A program made the position numbers and the translations under genes. Source: Chlorokybus atmophyticus (taxonomy: Eukaryota > Streptophyta > Chlorokybophyceae > Chlorokybales > Chlorokybaceae). Taken from it: a stretch of 64,000 nt of DNA. Where the stretch lies: NCBI GenBank assembly GCA_009103225.1, contig RHPI01000260.1:777250-841249 (forward strand), read 5' to 3'. Below the pieces are notes generated by a model. The model saw only the letters and a list, made by a program, of their open reading frames with translations, made no database searches and had not been told where the DNA came from. Below are positions 55,279-64,000 of this stretch, piece after piece; position 1 is the stretch's first letter; every line of letters starts with the position of its first letter.

Positions 55279-57597
55279 TCATGTGATTTCTTGCTGTAGG
55301 TGTGTCGCGTCCACGGCAAAGTACTTGGAGTTAAGGATGACAGTGACGGCTGTTTGCAAATCTTCCCTTTTGTACCCTGCACCGTCCAATGGGGTGTACC
55401 CGCGTCGCACGTGCCCTGAAATATTCCAAAGAACATCTTGAACAGCTGCACAACAATCAGCATATATCAGGATGCCGCTCTCATAACCTCTCAATATCAA
55501 CGCTTTTCAATTGACATTATTGCTTACGGCGACATTGCACCAAACATCAGATTCCACATGCAAACCATTCAACACCCCTACTGTTACCGATAAAGAAACC
55601 CCACCCCACCTTTCTGCCATGAACTGTGTATCATGTAACTGGAAGCGGCGTGATTCAAAGCAACTGCATTCCCACTACATCCCTGTAGGCAGACACCATT
55701 GTCAGCACATCGAGCTGCATCGTTAGGAGGGCAATGCAAGACACGCATGATGTGCAGTGTGTACCCACGTTGTAGATGAGACTCCACTCCTCGTCGCTTA
55801 GAGCACTTGTCGTGTACTGCTGTAAATCCTTAAAAATGTATTCTCGTGCCTCTCTTTCTGTGAACTTATTGTTAAAGGTTATAGGTTGTTAGATGTACAT
55901 GTAAAGGCGGCGCTTATATGTAGTTGGTACAATCACTTAACCTTCATAGTTACGGGAGTTATGAGAGTTACAGAAGTTACGGCAAATATGATCAACCATT
56001 GTCAATTTTGACCTTGACCGTTGACTTTGACCATTGACTAGTGTTGACTAGTGTTGACTTTGACTAGAGTTGACTCAAGTTGACTAGTTAATAGCATGGT
56101 ATATAAGACATTGTATACTGCTTGATACAGTGGGTTACACATTTTCTCTATAGTTGGCGTGCTTGCTGCACTTCCTTAATGTGTGCACACTTGTATGTGA
56201 GAGGCACATACACACACACTAGGCGCATCACTAGTTCTCAACACTCACCAATCGCATGGATTTGGTAAAGTCCCTCACCTGCATCTGTACACACGCCAAG
56301 CATGCACTTCAACAAAGTGATGTCACGCATCCCTTTTAACGAATCTAGGCCTAGTGTTGCAAACAGTCACATGCTAAACTGTTGCCTCAACAAACCAACA
56401 CCGTGGCAAGGCACTTGTAGTATGGTCACATTGCAACAGCCGTCACACATGCACTCAACGTGCGGAAACTTACTTTGCACCTTCCAGTTGACGATAGCAG
56501 AATCTGAGGTGGCGAGTATCACGTGCGCTCGCTCTTGCTTTGTGTTGCTTATGGAAAAAGCCATCAATGCTTTGAGGTCGTCTGAGTATTCACTGGACCA
56601 CTCCATGATGACATTGGCATAATTAATTACTAGCACAGGGATATCTGTCGCTGTCAAAGTGCCTGCCTTCCGTGCCGTCTCCCATGCATCCAGCAGAGCA
56701 TTTAATGCCTGTAAGGCTGACTGCAGGGAGGTGGGCTGCAACGGCTTGCCAAAGAATTGGTCAACAAGCGCATTCATAATCAATACAAAACACCCAGCAC
56801 TGAAGTAATTGATGCCCTTTTTGAGGTAAATAAATAAAATGCCCTTTTTGGCCCACGCTGCAGTGGCTTGTTGTAGCACAACAGAAGCAATCGCGGGCAA
56901 AGCAACTTTGATCAAAGCGTACGCCATTTCTTCAGTCCTGCGCATTGGTGTCTCTTTGCATTCAATGTAACCGCGGGTGCCCTCCAAACCCCTTCACTTC
57001 ACAAAAGCCTTCAGAACCTTGGTTGTGCCACGGTTAACCGGACCATGAATAACAGAAATGCCTCTTGGGTTGGCGCTGCACAGTCTTTCCAGGTGGTCCA
57101 ACTTATATTTGCGGACAGACAGCTCCCCTGGTTTGCCGGCTCCTGCGAGAATGGGGTACGGTTCACCTTAACTGTCGATTGCACTGCAACTGACAATGCT
57201 AACTTGTCTGCTATGCATATACCACGCAGCAGATCATCTAGCAAGGCAGGAGACTCAGACCCAGACTGCAATGCGCACCAGCAAAGGTCTTTGCACAGCC
57301 GCTGTTGCCGCCATCAATTGCTCTAACAACAGTTGTTGAGCGCGCAGTAGCGACAGAGGGCACAATGGCATGGTGTAGGTGCTGCAACTTTGATTGACGT
57401 TGTTGATGCTGAAGGCGGGAGAAGGCAAGAGCTGAAGAAGCCACGCCGTCCCGAACACAGCAAGCACAACGCTCTCTCACCCCTCCACATGCTTGCAGAC
57501 TAAATCTGGCAGTACCTAGGAGAGGACCAAGCCTGTTGTTGGAAACTACTGTCGGCAGCATTGCACATGCAGACGACGCCCTAATCTTGCTCACCAC
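55279..57597 (-). pseudogene. Decayed P-loop (STAND/AAA-like) ATPase family copy
   Basis: Reading down the minus strand: a Gln/His-rich leader from 57597; a frame change near 57,250; then about 57,150-56,370 in one frame carrying LDHLERLCSANPRGISVIHG, a P-loop position reading GPVNRGTTKVL, an in-frame TGA at about 57,000, YIECKETPMRRTEEMAYALI, DIPVLVINYANVIMEWSS at the Walker B position, and AHVILATSDSAIVNW. Later exons near 56,250, 55,750-55,870 (FTEREAREYIFKDLQQY), 55,640-55,720 and 55,279-55,500 (GYTPLDGAGYKREDLQTAV) complete the winged or helical C-part. The expected GxGKT reads NRGTT and the expected DE reads NY. Such ATPases form large families in some algae, from memory. The lost catalytic residues plus the stop make this a non-functional copy or a pseudo-ATPase. 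Confidence 0.55.
56008..56089 (+). repeat. TTGAC(C/T) repeat cluster
   Basis: Ten TTGAC words occur in about 80 bp with 2-8 nt spacing. TTGAC is the core of the plant WRKY-binding W-box. The cluster lies in an apparent intron of the decayed ATPase copy. An AGTTACGG-like tandem precedes it at about 55,945-55,985. Confidence 0.75.
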
Positions 57598-58998
57598 TCC
57601 AACCGAGCGCCAAATGACAATTCTGCTGCAAACAAGCGCGCAAGGTCAATTCTGCTCATGCATTACAAGCACATGCAGGAGCGCGCGAGTGAGTGAGAGA
57701 GCCTTTCAAACAGTTTTTTCTTCTAGTTGCGTGATGATGAATACCGTTCCATGACAGCCATGCATACCATGCGTGTGACAGCTATGATTGGACAAGTGAG
57801 CTGAGGTCAAACAAACAAACAAACAAAGATGTAGACAACCCTGTGACACAGCGAACAATACACATGTTGAAAGAGAAAAACCCAGACGTGCTTGTAGTTT
57901 GCTGGCATGTGACATGCAAACTGACAGTGATGTTGCGTTTTGCAAGACAGGAGGAGGTCAAGTACGTGTCTTGAATGAAACCAGTTGACACACATGCCAA
58001 ATGCGAATGCACAGACATGCGTACGGAAGCAATGATGGGCATGTGACTGACCACTAAATGCGTGCCCGGGGAACCAAACGGACAGGTATGACTCTGAGCA
58101 ATATGTCATGCCTAGTGTCCACCCCTACCAGCCTTCATCGGGCATGTCTACATCAAAACCATCACCCGGCTTACCAGCATACCAACGCGCGCGCGTCACT
58201 GACCAGTTGCTAGGTCATGACTCCCGAGTAGCTCATGACCATACCCTACCTAGGCACCGCGCGTAGCTGTTCAGGTGTGAGTTCAGTCATAAGTTGTGTT
58301 CTATATTGAGTGACAATTGCTGTGGAAATAACCTCGATATGACCGTTAGCTTATGTTTTGAACAGTCGTGATTTGACTTGTATTAGTAGTTACAGTGCTC
58401 ACCGGATCAGCTGGTGACACTGTGAGTGAGAAAGCTAAGAGCTTGTGAAACGACTTGAACTGCGAACACGCCATCCCGGTTACCAAGAACCCCCTCACTT
58501 TGTGAGAGCCTGTGCATGCTCGTGTGTGCATCGTGCTTGTCATCGCTGTGAGCTTGGTGTGCTTGGTTGCAGTGTGTTTGTTGGCATCAGTCAGGGCATA
58601 GTATCCACGTGTTGCTTGCTCATTCACCTCACTTAACAGTGTAACTCATTTTCCGCTCATGCAAAGAACTGTGTAAACAGCACTACCTATAGTAGTGGCT
58701 TGTTGACTCACAGTGTCACCCTCTTTGCTCATGTGAGTGCGTTGCATTCTGCATTTGATAGTGCAGTCTGTATCTGGGGACACATCCCTGTGCATTCGTT
58801 ATCACTGTCATTACATAGTGCGCACACAAGCATTAGTGTGGTGAGTGGTAGCGGCATCGAGACAGGCGGTAGAGCACAAACACTCTACCCTGCATACACT
58901 TTCACCTTCGGATTAGTTGTATGAGCAGGCCCACCCCGTTCTCTTTAATAGACGAGGGTGACCTCCGCAGCTAGAGCCCAACCTCCAACCTCACCTAC
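57598..58998. other. Left flank of the retroelement, no gene recognised
   Basis: The stretch contains a (CAAA)n run near 57,810. It may include a long terminal repeat for the gag element, but no matching downstream copy lies within the window, so I do not define one. Confidence 0.35.
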
Positions 58999-59295
58999 AT
59001 GCGGACCAGCGATGGGAGCAACGATTATAGCAGCAGAGGCTCACGTGCCGTCTCCGACTTCACTCCGTTCCTGTCCACTCCACGGCATCGAGCTTCCCCA
59101 CTCTCTTCCGACGGTGACGACTACGAGATGGAGTCTTCCAGCTCAACCACGTCCCTGCGTTTCTCCGGACGTGCTGGCACTACCTCGCTGGACGAATTCA
59201 TCATCAAGTTCCACTCCACGATGCGACAGTAGGCTCTGAAGAACAAAAACTTGTCAAATGAGATCTCTTTTCACATTGCTGCTCAATATCTGAAC

Positions 59296-60465
59296 CATGA
59301 AGCACATGATGTCTGTTGCTGAACTGCATCGAGTTGATGGCTATGGCGAGCTCGCCAGTATCATAGCATCTGCATCACTGAACCGTCCAGCGGCCGTCTT
59401 TTCACCTGCCACTCCTGCAACAGTCACCGGGTTGTCCATAGCGGCAGCCATTGACAAAGCAGAGGAGGAGGAACCTGAGTTGGTGATCGTCAACCTGACC
59501 CCTGCAGATATTGAGATCAAGACGGCCGCGCGACGGGCCCGGATCTTGAACCGTTTTGCTGCCATCTTTGATGGAAAACGAACTGCACCCGTTGAGGTGG
59601 GCACACCCCTACCTTTGGCAACACCTGGCTCTCGTACGGGAGGCAGTGCTTTAGCCTTGGGTCAGTTGCACTGCGCTCACCAGCCATCACTGTAGGTGCT
59701 GCCATCGTTGACTCTCCACTCAAGGATCTATACACTGCACTTCGTTGCACCTTCCCACCGCAGACTACTAGCAAAGTGGAAGAGTTGAGGTGGTTCCAAC
59801 GCAAGCCCAATGAGGACCCTCTACGCCTGTACTCCAGACTGGAAGGTCTGTTGAAGGACACTGACTACAAGATCGTCAGTGACGAGGCGGCTGCAGTGGT
59901 TTATGTCAATGAGTTGGACGCCACCCTGAGCGAGTCGACGCGCCTGACCCTGAACTATAGCAGGCCCCTTAGCTACACGCTCAAGGAAGCTTTCGAAACT
60001 GCACAAGCCCTCCATAAACACTTGGTGTGTGAGAAGGCAGTGCTGGACACCAACCGCAGCGCCTCACGGCCTGTAGCCAGCACATTTGTCGAGCCTCCTC
60101 GCCGCGAACGTGGCCGGGACGCTCCACCAGCACGCGACAAACGGAAACGGTCAGCGCATACTGCTTTGTCTGCCCCTGTGATGTGTCATCGTTGTGGACG
60201 GCATGGGCACTACCAAAAGGAGTGCACCAAAGAATACTCAACTCTGGTCTGCGACTACTGTCACAAGACAGGCCACTTGGAGTCAGTCTGCTGCCTCAAG
60301 TTCCCTAAGTTGAGACCCATTAACAGCTACAATGGCAACAACTCTGGTGGCTACAACAGCAACAACACTGGAGGCCACAACGGCAACAACTCTGGCGGCT
60401 ACAACAGCAATCACACCGGAGGCCATAACAACACTAACAACTACGCTAATGCTCGCAAGGAATAG
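59296..60465 (+). pseudogene. Retrotransposon gag polyprotein with two CCHC knuckles
   Basis: The best frame runs from about 59,690 to 60,465. It encodes an all-helical capsid-like region (ELRWFQRKPNEDPLRLYSRL), an Arg-rich linker (PPRRERGRDAPPARDKRKR) and the knuckles CHRCGRHGHYQKEC and CDYCHKTGHLESVC. A Gly/Asn repeat (GGYNSNN, GGHNGNN) precedes a TAG at 60463-60465; the frame stays open after it (QGYKGKNRPLQRK). An earlier segment (59297-59695) is in a different frame, so at least one frameshift is present. Gag packages the element's RNA. Disruption is direct from sequence; activity is doubtful. Confidence 0.6.
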
Positions 60466-61828
60466 CAAGGCTACAAGGGGAAGAATCGCCCTCTTCAGCG
60501 CAAGGGACTGGAAGGACGTCCGCGCGCTGCTGCTGTTGCCGTCAAGGCTCCAGCCAACCCGCCAGCTGATGATCATATGGCTGCCCTTATGGCGCGTATG
60601 GCACGCTTGGAGGAAGACAAGGAGCAGGACTACCGTGCCTGGCTCTACCCGGTGGGCACTGATGGCTCCAAAGCGCACGAGAGAAACCAGCACTCCATGG
60701 CGTATTCAACCATTCCGACGAGTTCAAGGGGAAACCGCAACATCGTCAGCAGCTACCTCCTCCGAAGCCACCAGTGGTGCTGCACCCGCAGCAACAATCA
60801 CACCGGCTACGACGTCGACTCCATCAACATCAGCAGCAACTGCTCCAATTTCACCAGAAGTTGGTTTACCAGTGAGCACCGTAACGCCAACACTGGTGAG
60901 CACGCAGGCAACAGCCACTGCTGTCACCGACCCTGCAGCAGTAGGTTGTATCGGTCCCGCTCCAACTGCAGGACCACCTGTGTCAGCAAGCCTTGATACC
61001 ACTCTTGCGCCATTGAGCGGCACTCTCGCCACCACCGGCAGTGCCACCGTCGAGCCTGCTGCCACTGCAGCAACACGCGCAGCTACATTGCCCGCCCTCG
61101 ACGTCACTCAAGCTGTCCCGCGAGGTCAGCAAGCTGAGCGTGCTTGGGAGACCATTATGCATGGCGCAGATCCCACTCCCATTGCTTTTGGGCGCGGAGG
61201 GGAGCGCACAACACGTGTTGAACGCAGTGACCGAGTCTTCCCACTGCCTGAATATCACACGCTGCTAAAACAGACTCAGCGGCAACTGGAGGATGAAATC
61301 CTCACCGGCACGGCGCCTCCCATGCGACACCGTATCTTTATAGTCAGAACACCTGTTGTACTGGAGTTGGCACTACAGCTGTTTTGGACTCTGCATAACG
61401 ACATGCAGACGGCGCCACGCCAACCCGCACCAGTCCGTTCTAAACCCTGTAAGCCCAGCCCACTGGACACGTATTGGAACCGGCAACCCAGCGCACAGCA
61501 GCACATCGCTGATACAGCCAACATGCCTCTGGGTGACAACGAAGCACTGAGGCCCCTCAATATCGTTCGACTTCATGAGCGCTACACCGCGCTGGAACAG
61601 GCGTTCACCTGGCGACAGGACCAAGTGGCAGCAATCGACGCAAGAGCGCACGCCCTTGCCAATGCTCGCGCTGGCGTTCTTCAACTCACAATCGCTGGCC
61701 CATCATCCAGTACGACACCTCTCGCCGGTGGGCCCGACATTGACCAGACGAGGGCGCTGGCCCAACAAACCATGGGGGTGATCACCCCGCTGCTACCCGC
61801 CTTGTTGGAAGACTTGCTTGACAATTAA
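60466..61828 (+). CDS. Long element ORF of unknown function
   Basis: The frame is +1 relative to gag and open for about 450 codons beyond the gag stop. The first third is Thr/Ser/Pro/Ala-rich and disordered. The rest has helical, charged sequence such as RVFPLPEYHTLLKQTQRQLE, FIVRTPVVLELALQLFWTLH, LDTYWNRQPSAQQHIAD and RLHERYTALEQAFTWRQDQ. No RT, protease or integrase signature is present. The start is undefined: it may depend on frameshifting from gag or begin at an internal ATG (for example the ATG in ALMAPKRT). I cannot name it. Confidence 0.45.
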
Positions 61829-61918
61829 CGGGATCCAGCGAAAGGCTACCTCACACCGCAGGGGTAGACACAACGAGATGGAGCAGGTTCAATTGGGGAA
61901 CAGCAACTTCGCACTGCC

Positions 61919-62236
61919 GTGTTGCGACAAGCAACCATGCTGCACCGACAAGAAGGCATCGGCCTGACATGGATGTTGGGGATGCGAAAAGGTGGTAATG
62001 CAGCTCGAGCAAGACTGGTGACTTGGCTAGTCACCAATCACCCCGCAGTCCATCTGTTCGCCTTTGGCACCAGATTGTTCTGGCTGGACGCCTTCCTGCG
62101 CTCGCTATGGCAAGCCTATGACGAGGTTGCCTCAGCAGCCAATGACACCTTAAGAGGAGCACAAGAGGCCATACTGAGGTTGCCAGGGGTGGAAGCAGCA
62201 CGGCAACGCAGACGCATCGCAGCTGCTTATGAGTAG
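61919..62236 (+). CDS. Small helical ORF at the element's 3' side, unknown
   Basis: A 105-codon frame begins MLRQATMLHRQEGIGLTWML and continues with LVTWLVTNHPAVHLFAF and an amphipathic helix with DEVASAANDTLRGAQEAI. No family is recognised. It follows the long ORF by 90 bp in another frame and may be a broken continuation of it. Confidence 0.3.
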   Translation: MLRQATMLHRQEGIGLTWMLGMRKGGNAARARLVTWLVTNHPAVHLFAFGTRLFWLDAFLRSLWQAYDEVASAANDTLRGAQEAILRLPGVEAARQRRRIAAAYE

Positions 62237-62322
62237 CATGTTCAACAGCCAGAGATTTACCTCACTTTGGGCGCGAGCAACAACAGTGCTGGTGGTGAGA
62301 GTCTGCATGCAAGCGTGATAAG

Positions 62323-63871
62323 ATGTTGCTGCGTACGTCCACCGGCAAAAACCTAAATGGCGAGTACGTCACCAAGCGTTTTTTGGAAGGCACTACACAA
62401 ACGGCACTGTACCTCAAGTTCCGAGGTGAAAATCCAGATATCGACGTGCATCAACGAGTTTTCGAGAAGGACAAGCCGTACTATGTGGGAGGTCGTGACG
62501 TGCGGCACGTATGCGTGTGTTCGCACACTGAGATGAAGGAGCTTGTCATGGCGTTGTCTCAATTTCGGCAAAAAGCACGCCAAATGCAGATGCTAATGCA
62601 ATGTGTCAGGTAAGACTATGTACGATGCATGTGTGGGTTGTCATGATGCGTCAAGGTATGCGCTTTCGGATGTAACAACATGTAGGTCAAAAAAGACTGC
62701 ACCGCTAAAGATGTCATATCTATACAAAGTGCCGGTTACTGAACTCACCACTGTCAGGCTCGTCAGTTACTGGCTTGCTCGACTGTACTTCTTGCGAGAA
62801 AGAAACGGACAGCGTTTACTACAATCACCTCTGCATCACTGGAGACTGCCCTTACTACGACTGAATCTGATTCCCAACATGCCCGTTAGAGCGAGCAGAT
62901 AAGCATGAACTGCTGCAAACCAAGCTTTACGTAAAGCGCATGCAGCCAGGCAAAGCAGAGAATGGTGAAGTTACTGAGTACGCAAGAGTAGATTTTCTCA
63001 AGCAGCCGATGACCTTCATGGAGTTTATCAGCCGCCTGCAGAAGCAGCTGAACGACTTCAAGCTCCACTCTTTCTTGTCGCAGTGGCAAGCAGAGGAGCA
63101 GAGACAATGCTTGCAAATCTTGTGTCAAGGCACCATCATTAGTTTTAGTGACTTCTCTGAGAACTACGCTTTCAAGCCAAATAACGAGCTCATGCAGCAG
63201 CATTTTGCAAACCGCTCAGTGGCGATCTTGGTGCAACTCATCTATTGCCACGCTCAAGATCATGTCGATGGTGAGACATCAACAGACGACTAGCCGGTGC
63301 GCGTCAAAGAGGTGAGCTCGCAAACCCGCGTGTTGGTCAAACTTTGCCAACAGATGAGGAGGGGTGTCAGCATCTAATCACTATGCAGGTTCACTTTTGA
63401 ATATCCGATGATCTTCAAAAGGACTCCTGCTTTTTACATCATTGCATGAAGCGGTTGCTCAGGAACTACAGAGAGAGGCGTAGACGTGCGGAAGGTCATC
63501 AGCTGGAGTGACAACTGTGCAGTGCAGTACAAATGTGCCAACCATTTCGCGCAAGTTGCTCAGTACAGCGCCCCGGCTGGGTACTTGGCGTCCATGGACA
63601 CGGAAGCAGACGAGTTCACACGATACATATGGAATGGCATTATCCTTGTCCGCAACATGGCAAGGGTGAACATGATGGTCAAGAAGGAACACTGAAACGG
63701 CACCTGGATAGGGCTAGCGACAACGGTGCTGAGATTTTTGATGCCGAAACAATAGTTCAGTATGCGCAAAAGATGCTTAGCCGAGGAGCGGAGTCATCAT
63801 ACACAGCCCGTGAAGAGCAAGTGAAAGCTCAAAAGCGATTCGTGCATCTTGTCGAACTTGAAGAGGTGTAA
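62323..63871 (+). pseudogene. Transposase-like gene (RNase H-fold-like), frameshifted
   Basis: Segments in order: 62323-62613 with DKPYYVGGRDVRHVCVCSHTE; about 62,770-62,850 with a Cys-rich CTSCEKETDSVYYNH and CITGDCPYYD; about 62,910-63,293 with QAEEQRQCLQILC then SFSDFSENYAFKPNNEL; 63,486-63,650 with VISWSDNCAVQYKCANHFAQ; and about 63,640-63,871 with HYPCPQHGKGEHDGQEGTLK. DFxENY, WSDxCxxQYK and HGKGxxDG in this order recall a widespread uncharacterised transposase-like family. The acidic residues sit where an RNase H-like triad could be. The last two segments are in different frames, and stops separate earlier ones; some could be introns, but the 63,650 break looks like a true frameshift. 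Confidence 0.45.
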
Positions 63872-64000
63872 CACAAGAAAACCGAGCGCTCATATCGCTT
63901 AGTGCCAGGCACTCAGCAATTTTAATGCATAAAGGAAACTGAAGAAGTAAACCGCTTTATTTCCCGAAGGTTCTCGTGCTTCTGCAGCAGCTGCCTAGAG

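Larger units (their letters stand above)
58999..62236 (+). mobile_element. Gag-bearing retroelement, partly degenerate
   Basis: Frames from 58999 carry an N-terminal Ser-rich part, TTSLDEFIIKFHSTMRQ ended by TAG, and further sequence in the same frame. After 59,700 a good gag frame runs through SPLKDLYTALRCTFPP, ELRWFQRKPNEDPLRLYSRL and TLKEAFETAQALHKHL, then two zinc knuckles. A second ORF follows in the +1 frame to 61828 and a third at 61919-62236. No aspartic protease, reverse transcriptase, RNase H or integrase motif is seen, so this is a gag-only or pol-deleted LTR-type element. Element ends are not defined. Confidence 0.55.

Noticed and set aside
58100-58998. Left LTR of the gag element
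   Set aside because: No second copy or clear primer-binding site is visible in the window, so the boundary cannot be supported.
60332-60465. Thr/Ala repeat start of the long element ORF
   Set aside because: This part is the out-of-frame reading of the gag Gly/Asn repeat; coding probably starts after it.

Overview
The window looks like nuclear DNA of a green alga (chlorophyte). Almost every gene is split by short GT-AG introns whose acceptors are mostly TGCAG. The proteins are of plant-lineage type: a PPR-SMR protein, an SRC2-like C2 protein, an AIG2-like cyclotransferase, plastid SecY2, PEX4-type E2, the eukaryotic CoaD, a Gag1-clamp (DUF4050) protein and a zinc-finger protein with a QSLGGH helix. 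A ciliary protein (CFAP20) and a secreted Pro/Cys-rich wall-type protein are also present. All calls come from reading the sequence and recalling families; no search was run.

Layout. 0.4-4.0 kb PPR-SMR (+); 6.7-7.9 CFAP20 (-); 9.0-11.0 secreted Pro/Cys-rich modular protein (+); 11.6-14.0 metallo-beta-lactamase-fold hydrolase (-); 14.2-16.2 short-chain dehydrogenase (+); 17.4-18.7 C2 protein (-); 19.2-20.5 AIG2-like (+); 22.8-26.7 C2H2 zinc finger (+); 26.9-29.2 PH/coiled-coil protein (-), whose 5' end runs into a poly-G assembly gap; 30.5-31.9 PEX4 (+); 32.3-32.9 a TATCAC repeat field; 34.0-37.3 SecY2 (-); 37.8-39.3 DUF4050 (+); 39.5-40.2 a broken NUP160 C-terminus (+); 41.3-43.7 an unrecognised acidic protein (-); 44.1-45.5 phosphopantetheine adenylyltransferase (+); 46.6-50.9 an SF1 helicase (-); 52.0-53.6 an MltB-type lytic transglycosylase (+). 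The right end (53.6-64 kb) is different: dispersed repeats, a decayed P-loop ATPase copy, a gag-bearing retroelement and a frameshifted transposase-like gene.

Genes in the left 53 kb mostly alternate strand, giving divergent promoters and convergent 3' ends. They are unrelated single-copy housekeeping functions: organelle RNA handling, plastid protein translocation, peroxisomal ubiquitination, CoA synthesis, cilia. I see no metabolic cluster.

The most interesting signals are: (1) four introns in four unrelated genes that each carry a perfect short-loop inverted repeat of 15-30 bp, one arm covering a splice donor; (2) two perfect palindromes packed between two convergent genes; (3) an intron-split, membrane-anchored bacterial-type peptidoglycan lytic transglycosylase; (4) a secreted protein built from five consecutive phase 1-1 exons; (5) an ATPase copy with both Walker motifs degraded; (6) a gag element followed by a long ORF with no recognisable polymerase.
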